From Bacillota bacterium (GTDB lineage Bacteria; Bacillota; Clostridia; Christensenellales; UMGS416), in assembly GCA_023398815.1 (NCBI GenBank), contig JAEWRW010000055.1:1-35411 (forward strand): a stretch of DNA of 35,411 nucleotides. The letters run 5' to 3'. A model generated the notes under the pieces. That model searched no databases and was not told the origin of the DNA. It worked only from the letters and a program-made list of their open reading frames with translations. Position numbers and translations under genes: made by a program. The first letter of the stretch is position 1. The number at the start of each line of letters is the position of its first letter. Below are positions 1 through 6,445 of this stretch, in pieces.

Positions 1-243
1 ACGTTCAGCCGCCCATTTCACGTAATCCAGGTCTTGGCTGTGAGCGAAGTCCCGTCGGGCGATATCGCAATCTTCGCACCCGCCGCGCAGCCTCTCCACC
101 TCGTCCAGCAGGGCGGGCAGGGCGTTCACGGCGGCGGTGGATAGCGCGGCGTCGTGCGGGTTATCGAACAGCCCCGCGCGCACCCACGGCCCCGGCGTTG
201 CCTCGGCCATCATCCTCCGCAGCTCGGCGGTGTCAATGTTCAT
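1..243 (-). CDS. Phage small protein, Ead/Ea22-like N-terminus (partial at window edge)
   Basis: The frame starts at ATG 243-241 behind a GGAGG box and runs off the left edge, so only the first 81 residues are visible. The N-terminus has an LRRMMAEATPGPW pattern, and further in there is a run of the NALPALLDEVERLR type. This combination is common in Ead/Ea22-like and related phage accessory proteins of unknown function. The ATG overlaps the stop of the gene upstream by four bases (ATGA), so it is translationally coupled to the leftward early operon. The family assignment rests on the N-terminal motif only. I am confident that it is coding and unsure of its function. Confidence 0.6.
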   Translation of the reverse strand, partial: MNIDTAELRRMMAEATPGPWVRAGLFDNPHDAALSTAAVNALPALLDEVERLRGGCEDCDIARRDFAHSQDLDYVKWAAER

Positions 244-473
244 CTGTACCCCTCCTCGTCCAGGTCGCCAACAAGCTCGGACAAAAGGGTTGCGGATTGC
301 GCAACGCAGTCAATTGCGACGGAAAGTTCTTCCGGGATCTCTACTTGTTCGTTAATGAGCTTTTCGCATTCCATCGCAACACCTTTGTACTTCCAGGTTT
401 CACTCCATTCGCCGTCAGACTTGGTCAGAGTTACTTTCACGAGGTCTTCGGTTACACGCACATCAACCTTCAT
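240..473 (-). CDS. Phage hypothetical protein, 77 aa
   Basis: A small acidic protein of 77 residues with an alternating MKVDVRVTEDLVKVTLTKSDG start that suggests a beta-strand fold. A GGAGGAGG-type ribosome site precedes the ATG. Its stop overlaps the next start by four bases and its start overlaps the gene upstream by 11 bases, which fits a tightly packed phage early operon. I do not recognise the family. No signal peptide, membrane segment or metal motif is visible. Confidence 0.6.
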   Translation of the reverse strand: MKVDVRVTEDLVKVTLTKSDGEWSETWKYKGVAMECEKLINEQVEIPEELSVAIDCVAQSATLLSELVGDLDEEGYR

Positions 474-780
474 TGGTATCCTCCTCCATCAGCCGCCCAC
501 CGGCGGCCAGGTCGCAGATGTCGTTGATGGCCATAACAAGGCCGTGCTCGTAGCGGCCACAGCGGTTCGGGTTCTGGGGCACGCGCCTGCCAATGCGGGC
601 TTGCGCCTCATGCAGCGCCTGCCGTCTCCCGTCAATCAGCCCGGACTCGTAGGCCTCACGGATGGCATCGTCATTGCTGTGCTGCGGTATTGGTCGGTTC
701 AGACAGCTCGGCACACCGCCTGCCTCCTCGCGCTGGCTCTCCGCGTCCCGCAGCAGGGGCGCGATTGCGGGGTTAATCAT
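463..780 (-). CDS. Phage hypothetical protein, 105 aa
   Basis: The ATG at 780-778 was chosen because a GGGAGG box lies six bases upstream and because it forms an ATGA overlap with the preceding gene. The 105-residue product is charged and probably helical in its second half (AIREAYESGLIDGRRQALHEA). I recognise no domain. The frame stays open well upstream of this start, but that part overlaps the neighbouring gene and lacks a ribosome site. It is a member of the leftward early operon. Confidence 0.55.
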   Translation of the reverse strand: MINPAIAPLLRDAESQREEAGGVPSCLNRPIPQHSNDDAIREAYESGLIDGRRQALHEAQARIGRRVPQNPNRCGRYEHGLVMAINDICDLAAGGRLMEEDTNEG

Positions 781-1157
781 GGGCGGCCTCCCTGTATCTC
801 CATGTAGGCAATCACTTCGCGCTGGCCAAGTCCAACGAAGCGCCCAAGGCCCGTGTGGTAATAGGCGATGCGCACATCCCACATGCGGTTGTTGTCAAAG
901 CACACAAGGCATTGGCAGCTTTTTTTCGGGAGGTCGTCTCCGCGATACTCGCTCTTCCAGCCGCGCCAGTTTTCAAGCGCGTGCTGCGGTACAGGTGCCC
1001 ACGATACAACTCCGGAGTGGCCGGTGAATTCTGTCTCCTCGAAGAACTGCTGTGGCTGCTGGAACACATCTACCGCTTTGCCGTTGTTGATTTTCTCCTT
1101 GATGATGCACCATTGCCCCTTGGTAGGTTGGCGCTGTTTGATGTCGTAGAACTTCAT
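777..1157 (-). CDS. Phage hypothetical protein, 126 aa
   Basis: 126 residues, rich in Trp and aromatic residues, with motifs such as GQWCIIKE, SGVVSWAPVP and WRGWKSEY. It resembles in general style the short Trp-rich DUF551-like phage proteins whose sequences contain W-x-P patterns, but I cannot assign a family. It contains a CQCLVC cysteine cluster at about residues 81-86. It is coupled by four-base overlaps (ATGA) on both sides. Function unknown. Confidence 0.6.
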   Translation of the reverse strand: MKFYDIKQRQPTKGQWCIIKEKINNGKAVDVFQQPQQFFEETEFTGHSGVVSWAPVPQHALENWRGWKSEYRGDDLPKKSCQCLVCFDNNRMWDVRIAYYHTGLGRFVGLGQREVIAYMEIQGGRP

Positions 1158-1426
1158 CCGCCCACCCCAATCGCCAAGTCCCTAAACCACATCAACAGGA
1201 ACCCCAGGGCTACGCAGCCCAGCAGCCCGGCGATGAACGGCGTCCACCGCTCGTCGCGCTTGATCTTCCGCTCGATCTCGTCGGCCCACTGCTGGCCGAT
1301 CTCGCCCACCCGGGCGGTGTGCGGGGGCTGGAGCACCCGCTCCACCGGCTCGCCATTGCGGTAGTCGAAGACCTTGCACTCCTGCGACGGCAGCGGGTAC
1401 ACGGCCAGCTCGTAGGGCCGTGGCAT
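1154..1426 (-). CDS. Phage small membrane protein, 90 aa
   Basis: The likely start is ATG 1426-1424, the first methionine before the conserved-looking MPRPYELAVYPLP stretch; no strong ribosome site is visible. The product is about 90 residues: a soluble, charged N-terminal two-thirds (ending DEIERKIKRDERW) followed by one hydrophobic segment (about residues 62-82, FIAGLLGCVALGFLLMWF) and a short tail. The predicted topology is a single-pass protein with a cytoplasmic N-terminus. It may act at the membrane during infection, but this is inference only. Confidence 0.5.
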   Translation of the reverse strand: MPRPYELAVYPLPSQECKVFDYRNGEPVERVLQPPHTARVGEIGQQWADEIERKIKRDERWTPFIAGLLGCVALGFLLMWFRDLAIGVGG

Positions 1427-1437
1427 GGGGCGGCTGG

Positions 1438-1518
1438 TTACCGGGTGCCGCCGCGAACGATGGCCCACGCCAGGAAGGCAATGAGTATCCAACCGATGAT
1501 TACACGCGCCCATACCAT
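1438..1518 (-). CDS. Phage membrane micropeptide, 26 aa
   Basis: A 26-residue frame that is almost entirely one transmembrane helix (ARVIIGWILIAFLAWAIV) with a basic tail (RGGTR). It starts inside the 3' end of the preceding gene and ends 11 bases before the next start, filling what would otherwise be a gap. An AAAGGGCGAG stretch before the ATG could serve as ribosome site. Such one-helix peptides are common in phage early regions. Coding status is plausible rather than proven. Confidence 0.4.
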   Translation of the reverse strand: MVWARVIIGWILIAFLAWAIVRGGTR

Positions 1519-1736
1519 CTCGCCCTTTCCGCCAGTGCCACCCTGGCTTTGCATTGGTCGTTCCACTTGCGTTCGGTCGTCCGCTGGAGGCGGGCATAGT
1601 GCCCGATCATGAGTGCGCCGTACCCCTTGATGCCCTCTTTGATGGCAACCGTCGGGTCGTCCAACCTCTCGGAGAAGTGCCTGCAGCCCCAGCAACGCGG
1701 GCCGCGATGGTTGCAGGCGAGGCAATGGCCGGTCAT
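1500..1736 (-). CDS. Phage small zinc-ribbon-like protein, 78 aa
   Basis: The N-terminus holds a compact cysteine/histidine set, MTGHCLACNHRGPRCWGC, with two CxxC knuckles. This is typical of a small zinc-binding fold. The remainder is helical and basic. The start at 1736 has an AAGGGGG-type ribosome site and an ATGA overlap with the upstream HTH gene. A zinc-stabilised nucleic-acid or protein adaptor is likely. I recognise no specific family. Confidence 0.6.
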   Translation of the reverse strand: MTGHCLACNHRGPRCWGCRHFSERLDDPTVAIKEGIKGYGALMIGHYARLQRTTERKWNDQCKARVALAERARWYGRV

Positions 1737-1963
1737 GGCTGCACCCCCTTGTGGTACACGGCCATGCTGCGAACGAGCACGCGGCCGGTCTGGTCGACTT
1801 GGTAGCACCCCGCAGCGATGCGGGTGTAAATAGTCTGGCGGCTGACGTTCAAAACGCGGGCGGCGATGACCTTGGTGATGCTCTCGCCATACATCTTCGC
1901 CCACTGGTCTTCGATTGACATTTCCGGGATGGCCGTTTTGCGCGGCGAATACTTGCGCTTCAT
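1733..1963 (-). CDS. Phage helix-turn-helix protein, 76 aa
   Basis: The start is ATG 1963-1961, behind a GGGGGTGA box and overlapping the stop of the antirepressor gene. The centre of the protein reads ITKVIAARVLNVSRQTIYTR, a clear helix-turn-helix of the excisionase/MerR-like type. It is followed by a short winged part (GCYQVDQTGRVLVRS) that resembles the strand pair of small Xis-like DNA-binding proteins. It could be an excisionase or a local regulator. Its position in the lytic, leftward operon fits either role. Confidence 0.6.
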   Translation of the reverse strand: MKRKYSPRKTAIPEMSIEDQWAKMYGESITKVIAARVLNVSRQTIYTRIAAGCYQVDQTGRVLVRSMAVYHKGVQP

Positions 1964-2664
1964 CAGCTCACCCCCTTGACCGTTTCGGCGTGTGCCTTGT
2001 CCCACATCTGGCGGATGTAGCCCTGTCCGCGCGGCGTGACCAGCGTCTTGATGTTGATGTGGGTGTTGCCGGAACGATCCTTCCAGGTTTGCTCGATGAG
2101 CCTGAATCGGCCAGCGTCAATGTGGCGCTGGTACGGAATGTTGTCCTCCATGAGGACGCCGGCGCCGCGCAGGAATTTGAAAAGGCGGTTCTGCCCGGTC
2201 TGGAGCAGCTTCGCCAGGTCACCGATGCTGATGCTGTCGTTGCTGTCCATGAGCCGGTCGAAGGATTCCGCCTTGGGTGCGACAATGGCAAGTGTAGCAT
2301 TCACGCGCCGGAGCTCGTCGTCGGCCACCTTCAACGCACGGGCCATGAGCTTCTCAGGGCTGTTGAAATCCTTCTCAACCTGGATAAAATACTGGCGGGC
2401 CTGCTTGCCGCGCTCGGTGCGCTGAATCATGCACAGCTCTTTCGCCATGTCGATGGTGACCGCGTGGTCTATGGTCGGTTGTCCGTTCTGGGGGTGGTCA
2501 AAAATGACCGGGGTGTAGTCGGAACCATCGACGAATCCGTACTCGGCCATGCGCGGGAACCAGTGCCGGTACTCCGTGCCAACCTGCAGGTACTCATGCA
2601 GCTCGCGCCCGGACACGATTGGCTGCTGCTGTTCGTTTATGGTGATGCTGATGAGGTCGTTCAC
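1963..2664 (-). CDS. Phage antirepressor (AntA/AntB N-terminal plus KilAC C-terminal domains)
   Basis: 233 residues starting at GTG 2664-2662 with a GAGGAG ribosome site. The N-terminal part (about 1-105) matches the AntA/AntB antirepressor pattern: SGRELHEYLQVGTEYRHWF, then DHAVTIDMAKELCMIQRTERG and ARQYFIQVE. The C-terminal part (about 130-230) has the phage KilAC antirepressor look (ISIGDLAKLL, GRFRLIEQTW, TPRGQGYIRQMW). Proteins of this class promote lytic growth by interfering with the repressor. It lies third in the leftward early operon. The stop and the next start overlap (TGATG). Confidence 0.9.
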   Translation of the reverse strand: MNDLISITINEQQQPIVSGRELHEYLQVGTEYRHWFPRMAEYGFVDGSDYTPVIFDHPQNGQPTIDHAVTIDMAKELCMIQRTERGKQARQYFIQVEKDFNSPEKLMARALKVADDELRRVNATLAIVAPKAESFDRLMDSNDSISIGDLAKLLQTGQNRLFKFLRGAGVLMEDNIPYQRHIDAGRFRLIEQTWKDRSGNTHINIKTLVTPRGQGYIRQMWDKAHAETVKGVS

Positions 2665-2693
2665 TTGTGTCTTCTCCTCTCATTTGTTATAAT
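2665..2693 (+). promoter_or_regulatory. Rightward sigma-A-like promoter antisense to the phage early operon
   Basis: TTGTGT at 2665-2670, a 17-bp spacer, and TATAAT at 2688-2693. It points away from the antirepressor gene and opposite to all nearby genes. A GGAGGG / CCCTCC inverted repeat (2694-2714) straddles the expected start point and could be an operator or a 5' hairpin. Confidence 0.55.
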
Positions 2694-2699
2694 GGAGGG

Positions 2700-2751
2700 G
2701 TAGTTAGGCCCTCCGTGGGTTGCTCCGGCGTTGGCGCGCCGGGGCTTTTTT
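2700..2751 (+). ncRNA. Candidate ~50-nt phage small RNA ended by a terminator
   Basis: Transcription from the promoter at 2665-2693 would start near 2700 and meet a hairpin at 2722-2745: nine paired bases, GCTCCGGCG with CGCCGGGGC, including one G-U pair possible only on this strand. Six Ts follow at 2746-2751. The result would be a roughly 50-nt RNA with no open frame, in the gap between the lipoprotein and antirepressor genes. Its end touches the 3' end of the lipoprotein gene on the other strand. Role unknown. Confidence 0.45.
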
Positions 2752-3166
2752 AGTCGTTGCTGGTAAACGTGATCGGCACGATCATCTGTGGCAAGAAGTT
2801 GATCTCGTAGTGGTACTTGTCCGTGAAGGTGCCATTAAGGTCTTCAACCGACCAGATGACCCAGTCATTCAGCCCAACGAAATTCTTCTTGTAGACACCG
2901 GGGCCGGTTTCGACAATGACATTGACATCGCCATCGCCATCCCGCTGGATGGACATCAGCCCGATGATCTCCATAACGGGTTTGTCCGTTCGGGCGTTGA
3001 TCGCCACGAAACGGCGATACACATTGAAGTTGTCAGCCTGTTGAGAAACGTTGGCGGACACCCTTTCTGCCTCTGTGCACCCGGCGAGCATCGCCACCAG
3101 CAAGCACACCAACGTGACCAGCGCAATCAGCGCTACGCCTTTAACGCCGCTCTTTCTCTTCTCCAT
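2750..3166 (-). CDS. Phage lipoprotein, 138 aa
   Basis: The basic start MEKRKSGVKG is followed by a hydrophobic stretch and a lipobox, MLAGC, with the acylated cysteine at residue 30. The mature part is beta-rich (VNVIVETGPGVYKKNFVGLND) and resembles small phage-encoded beta-sandwich lipoproteins. It has a GGAGG ribosome site and is second in the early operon. A role at the cell surface, such as superinfection exclusion, is a common suggestion for phage lipoproteins, but nothing here proves it. The product should sit on the outer face of the cytoplasmic membrane. Confidence 0.75.
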   Translation of the reverse strand: MEKRKSGVKGVALIALVTLVCLLVAMLAGCTEAERVSANVSQQADNFNVYRRFVAINARTDKPVMEIIGLMSIQRDGDGDVNVIVETGPGVYKKNFVGLNDWVIWSVEDLNGTFTDKYHYEINFLPQMIVPITFTSND

Positions 3167-3215
3167 GGTTCTCCTCCATGCCCCGCCGGTGTCCGGCCGC
3201 AGGCTGATGCGTGTT

Positions 3216-3249
3216 GCCTCCGCCGAATCAGAGCGGGGGCTTTTCTTTT
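3216..3249 (+). terminator. Rho-independent terminator reading rightward, antisense to the early operon
   Basis: GCCTCCGC pairs with GCGGGGGC (eight pairs, one a U-G that works only on the plus strand), followed by TTTTCTTTT. On the minus strand there is no U-run. It sits in the gap between the lipoprotein and Cro-like genes and overlaps the stop codon of the latter. No rightward gene feeds it. Confidence 0.6.
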
Positions 3250-3466
3250 AGCTGGCCTTGCCTTTGTGGCCAAATTGCGCCGGATCAGCTTCAATAAACT
3301 CGCAAATGGACAGGAACTCGTCTCCCCTAAGCGCTCTGGTCTTGGCCCCTAAGCTGGCATAAACCGCGTTGTACGGAATGCGCGTGCTCTCTGCGACGAT
3401 TGTCAGCGCCATCCCCTTTGCCGCCACATACTCAGCCACGCGAAGCGTAGCTTGATCTTTTGTCAT
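3248..3466 (-). CDS. Cro-like phage regulator, 72 aa
   Basis: First gene of the leftward operon, with an AAAGGAGGT ribosome site. The 72 residues hold a helix-turn-helix pattern (LTIVAESTRIPYNAVYASLG) followed by two short helices (DEFLSICEFIEADPAQFG), the usual build of small XRE-type Cro repressors. It diverges from the CI-like repressor gene across a shared operator region, the standard place for Cro. It probably binds the TCTAAGAC-type operators at 3480-3528. Confidence 0.7.
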   Translation of the reverse strand: MTKDQATLRVAEYVAAKGMALTIVAESTRIPYNAVYASLGAKTRALRGDEFLSICEFIEADPAQFGHKGKAS

Positions 3467-3479
3467 CCGCCCACCTCCT

Positions 3480-3496
3480 TTCTTTGTATCTAAGAC
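3480..3496. promoter_or_regulatory. Phage switch operator, imperfect site
   Basis: One full half-site TCTAAGAC (3489-3496) paired with a degenerate left arm. It is a weaker version of the perfect palindrome at 3512-3528, lies downstream of the leftward promoter, and is expected to be a second binding site for the repressor or Cro. Confidence 0.55.
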
Positions 3497-3505
3497 CTTA
3501 ATGGC

Positions 3506-3534
3506 ATTATAGTCTTAGATTCTAAGACCGTCAA
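3506..3534 (-). promoter_or_regulatory. Leftward early promoter with operator filling its spacer
   Basis: Read on the minus strand: TTGACG (3534-3529), 17 bp, TATAAT (3511-3506). The 17-bp spacer is itself a perfect palindrome, GTCTTAGATTCTAAGAC (3512-3528, 8-1-8). A bound repressor would therefore block polymerase directly. This promoter should drive the whole leftward operon. Confidence 0.85.
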
Positions 3535-3576
3535 TGGGAAAATTGGAATATTTTCTTTGTTTTACAGAATATATTC

Positions 3577-3605
3577 TTGAAAACTTGGTAACAATTTGCT
3601 ATATT
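3577..3605 (+). promoter_or_regulatory. Rightward promoter of the repressor gene
   Basis: TTGAAA at 3577-3582, a 17-bp spacer, TATATT at 3600-3605. Transcription should start about 20-25 bases before the GTG of the repressor. It lies about 50 bp from the nearest operator, so repressor control may act indirectly or through looping. Confidence 0.65.
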
Positions 3606-3633
3606 GATTAAAAGAAAATGCGTGAGGTGTAAC

Positions 3634-3999
3634 GTGGACAATCGCGTGCCGTCTGGCCTTCGCAATTTGCGAATCAGTAGTGGCCTATCTGTTCAAGAAG
3701 TCACCGATAGGCTTGCCGTCACAGGGATTAAGTTGTCCCCGAAAACGCTATATGGGTATGAGGCTGGGCGAAGCAGCCCAACGCCAGACACGTTATTGGC
3801 GCTTTGCTCGATCTATAACGTGGACGACATCCGCATGGCATTTGGGTACAAGGCGAACGAATCAAGCACGGTCACGGAATCAATCGCCGATGTTGCTGCG
3901 TCGTTGAGTCATGAGGATCAGCAATACCTCTTAGACTTAGCGCGACGACTAGCAGCGTCTTCTCGACATCATCAAGGTGCGGACGATCAATCTGTTTGA
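3634..3999 (+). CDS. Phage repressor, XRE family (CI-like), 121 aa
   Basis: The start is placed at GTG 3634-3636, which has GAGGTG upstream; the frame is open to a TTG at 3604 that overlaps the promoter -10 box. Residues 7-70 form an XRE helix-turn-helix domain (LRNLRISSGLSVQEVTDRLA, then TLYGYEAGRSSPTPDTLLAL). The C-terminal part is short and helical (LSHEDQQYLLDLARRLA) with no S24 peptidase domain, so SOS inactivation cannot be by CI-type self-cleavage. Induction would need another route, such as the antirepressor or the antisense gene at 3872-4033. Confidence 0.8.
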   Translation: MDNRVPSGLRNLRISSGLSVQEVTDRLAVTGIKLSPKTLYGYEAGRSSPTPDTLLALCSIYNVDDIRMAFGYKANESSTVTESIADVAASLSHEDQQYLLDLARRLAASSRHHQGADDQSV

Positions 4000-4033
4000 G
4001 CTCTGATAGGAGTGTTTCGATTACCTCTGTCAT
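3872..4033 (-). CDS. Candidate SOS-controlled small protein antisense to the repressor 3' end, 53 aa
   Basis: A 53-codon frame (start MTEVIETLLSELKQIDRPHL) begins at ATG 4033-4031 with a GGGGGAG box three bases upstream, rather close. It has its own promoter (TTGCAA, 16 bp, TATAAT at 4107-4080) and a LexA-type box between promoter and start. Two thirds of it lie antisense to the end of the repressor gene. The promoter and box are better supported than the protein, and the transcript might act as antisense RNA instead. If real, it would be induced by DNA damage. Confidence 0.4.
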   Translation of the reverse strand: MTEVIETLLSELKQIDRPHLDDVEKTLLVVALSLRGIADPHDSTTQQHRRLIP

Positions 4034-4049
4034 TGTCTCCCCCAACAAC

Positions 4050-4065
4050 GGGAACGTGTGTTCCC
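4050..4065. promoter_or_regulatory. LexA/DinR-type SOS box
   Basis: GGGAACGTGTGTTCCC is a perfect palindrome apart from its four-base centre. Its core GAAC-N4-GTTC, with the centre reading RNRY, fits the Gram-positive LexA consensus. It lies about 8-23 bases downstream of the start point expected from the leftward promoter at 4080-4107. A second inverted repeat, GTGTTC-N9-GAACAC, overlaps it. Confidence 0.6.
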
Positions 4066-4079
4066 TTGATGTGAACACT

Positions 4080-4107
4080 ATTATAGACCGCTACTTTGAA
4101 ATTGCAA
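4080..4107 (-). promoter_or_regulatory. Leftward promoter behind the SOS box
   Basis: On the minus strand: TTGCAA (4107-4102), 16-bp spacer, TATAAT (4085-4080). It would transcribe through the SOS box, the 53-codon frame and the 3' end of the repressor gene in antisense. Confidence 0.55.
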
Positions 4108-4223
4108 TACCATCAATATTTTGCCTACCCAAAACGGAACATAACACGATTCGACAAAATATACCACGCTCGACGGTCGGATGGATGCCTATAATTAGTT
4201 CAATATGTTAGTGGAGGCGCACC

Positions 4224-5123
4224 ATGAGAAAGTCAACAAAGCTACTCATTGCTTGTTTGGTGGTATTTGTTTTCGCTGCGTTAGTTTTTGATCCTTTGCC
4301 TGGGCTGTCCGTCATATTGTATTTCGTTTGGGTGGGGCTCATGATCGGCGGCGTGAATGCGTTGCTTAAAGAGAGAAAAGCTACAAGGGATAAACGAGCC
4401 GCCGAAACTGCTGTACCAGCAAGGCACAGCGCAACGCCAACTTTCGTCATGCCGACGGCAGTCTATAAAGACCATCCATTCCTGTCGGCTGATGACGTCA
4501 GGGAGCTTGAGACAATCAAAATCGACAACATCTATGTTGGCAACAAGACTCCGATCAGGGAGTTAAAGAGCTTCGCGGTGATTGATTTTGAGACTACTGG
4601 CCTCTCATGGAAAACCGACGAAATTGTGGAGGCCGCAGTTGTACTTGTGGATAATGATCAAATATCCAGAAGCGCATCATACTTGTGCAGAACCATCAGG
4701 CCCATCCCGGCGGCCGCATCCAACGTACATGGCATCACGGACGCGATGGTCGCGGACAAGCCAACATTCTCCGACCTGCTCGATGATATGATGGAGCTGA
4801 TCGGCGAAAGGACTATTGTTGCCCATAACGCATCGTTCGACGTCAGGTTCATCAATGCCTACTTGAAAGAGGCGGGCCGTCCACCTTGCACAAACGCCCT
4901 ATGCACTCTGGTAGCATCAAAGAGCGTGTTCCGCGAGTTGAAGAACTATAAATTGTCTACGGTCGCGTCGCACATCGGATTCGATGCGTCAATATACCAC
5001 CGGGCACTTGGAGACGCCACAGCAACCGCCAACATACTAATCAGGATCTACGACATAAGGCGCGCAGAAATCTCAGCCGAGGAGGCCAGAAGGGCCGAGG
5101 CAAAGGCCGCAAGCCGCGCTTAG
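4224..5123 (+). CDS. Membrane-anchored DnaQ-family (DEDDh) 3'-5' exonuclease
   Basis: 299 residues, with a GGAGG site six bases before the ATG. Two hydrophobic helices at the N-terminus (about 6-23 and 27-45) are followed by a basic linker and then a DEDDh exonuclease domain (about 115-280). The catalytic set is visible: D121 and E123 in DFETTG, D206 in HNASFD, and H259 and D264 in YHRALGD. The nearest soluble relatives are DNA polymerase III epsilon-type and RNase T-type exonucleases. The membrane anchor is unusual for this family. It sits between repressor and integrase and ends 11 bases before the latter, so it is probably expressed in the lysogen. A role against incoming DNA is possible but inferred. 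Confidence 0.85.
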   Translation: MRKSTKLLIACLVVFVFAALVFDPLPGLSVILYFVWVGLMIGGVNALLKERKATRDKRAAETAVPARHSATPTFVMPTAVYKDHPFLSADDVRELETIKIDNIYVGNKTPIRELKSFAVIDFETTGLSWKTDEIVEAAVVLVDNDQISRSASYLCRTIRPIPAAASNVHGITDAMVADKPTFSDLLDDMMELIGERTIVAHNASFDVRFINAYLKEAGRPPCTNALCTLVASKSVFRELKNYKLSTVASHIGFDASIYHRALGDATATANILIRIYDIRRAEISAEEARRAEAKAASRA

Positions 5124-5134
5124 GAGGTACCAAC

Positions 5135-6319
5135 ATGCCAAAGAAGAAAACCTACGCCCCAGACGAAAAACGCCCCAGGGGAAAGCAACTGGACGGACGG
5201 TATCGCGGCAAAATCAAGGTGGGCGTTGATGCCGACGGGAAGGACGTGTACAAATACGCCTCCGGGCGCACCCGTCCAGAGTTGGCAGAGGCGCTGGAGG
5301 AGCTCCGCAAGCAATACACCTTCGGCGTTGACAAGGTGGATCGTGACGTGCTACTATCCGCTTTCGTAGAGGATTGGTTCACCGTCTACAAAAAGCCGCA
5401 CATCGCCGGTTCCAACCTCCGGTGCTATCGCACCATACTCGACGCCCACTACCTACCGGAGTTCGGCGACCGGCAGCTCCGCAGCATTCGCCCAATCGAA
5501 TTGCAGCGCTTCCTCAACGATCGAGCGGACTGCAAGGCGTCGTATATGAAAAAGATCGTGATGGTCGGACGGCAGTTCTTCCGCCGTGCGGTGATGGACG
5601 GGGTGATCGACCGCGATCCCACCATGGGGTTCATCGTCCCTGACTGCGAAGAAGGAAGCCGCCGAGCCCTCACTGCAGAAGAGCAAAAGGCGGTGCTAAA
5701 GACAATCGATTCAGAGCCAAACGGGATATGGGTGGCGCTGCTGTTCTGCCTAGGCGTTCGCCCTGGCGAGGGCCTTGGCCTACAGTGGGGCGACTTTGAT
5801 TTTAAGGCGCGTACGGTACACATCCAGCGGGACATCGACTACTCGAATACCACAACCGGCAAAATAGATGGGCTCAAAAACGACCCAAGCGACCGAGTCA
5901 TACCGATGCCAGCCGCGCTGGTAACTCTTCTGACACCACGCAAGGGTATCAAGAGCGCCTTTGTATTGCAGTCTCCGGCAAGCGGACAGTGGCTAACGAA
6001 AAAGGAGGCAGACGCACTTTGGGATCGCCTGATGAGGCTTGCATATGAAGAAGATAATTCGCTGGAGCACAGGAGGTCGAACGCGAGCGTGACGCAAGAC
6101 GAGAAAAAGATGTTGAAACGGTCGATCATTACGCCGTATTATCTTCGCCACAACTACGCTACCATGCTCCACGCTAAGGGCATCGACGTAGTGACGGCCA
6201 GCCGGTGGATGGGGCACAAGAACGTTTTGACCATGATGCAGTTCTACATGCACCTAGACAAAGAGCGGGAGAAGGTTGATGCATCGCTCCTCGATGGCGT
6301 GTTTGATACAGCGCTATGA
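5135..6319 (+). CDS. int: Phage tyrosine recombinase (integrase)
   Basis: 394 residues, with an AGGAGG ribosome site. Order of parts: a basic arm-binding N-terminus (KRPRGKQLDGRYRGKIKVG), a SAM-like core-binding domain (about 70-170) and a catalytic domain (about 175-385). Catalytic residues visible are R209 (GVRPGE), R338 (YYLRHNYAT, where the usual first His of the HxxR box is Tyr, as in many Gram-positive phage integrases), H361 (WMGHKN) and the nucleophile Y371 (QFYMH). It is the last gene before the tRNA-type attachment site, as expected for an element integrated at the 3' end of a tRNA gene. Confidence 0.95.
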   Translation: MPKKKTYAPDEKRPRGKQLDGRYRGKIKVGVDADGKDVYKYASGRTRPELAEALEELRKQYTFGVDKVDRDVLLSAFVEDWFTVYKKPHIAGSNLRCYRTILDAHYLPEFGDRQLRSIRPIELQRFLNDRADCKASYMKKIVMVGRQFFRRAVMDGVIDRDPTMGFIVPDCEEGSRRALTAEEQKAVLKTIDSEPNGIWVALLFCLGVRPGEGLGLQWGDFDFKARTVHIQRDIDYSNTTTGKIDGLKNDPSDRVIPMPAALVTLLTPRKGIKSAFVLQSPASGQWLTKKEADALWDRLMRLAYEEDNSLEHRRSNASVTQDEKKMLKRSIITPYYLRHNYATMLHAKGIDVVTASRWMGHKNVLTMMQFYMHLDKEREKVDASLLDGVFDTAL

Positions 6320-6445
6320 ACATCTCCGGCAACTTTCTGGCAACGCAGTTTATTTACACTGCTAGGCACGGCTATGCCAAGCATATCGACAAATGGCTTA
6401 AAACCGTGGTTTTTCGGTCTATCAACGTCTAACGATGTGCACCAA

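Noticed and set aside
1915..2703. A 262-codon plus-strand frame over the antirepressor gene
   Set aside because: The minus strand encodes a recognisable Ant/KilAC protein with a ribosome site; this frame has neither.
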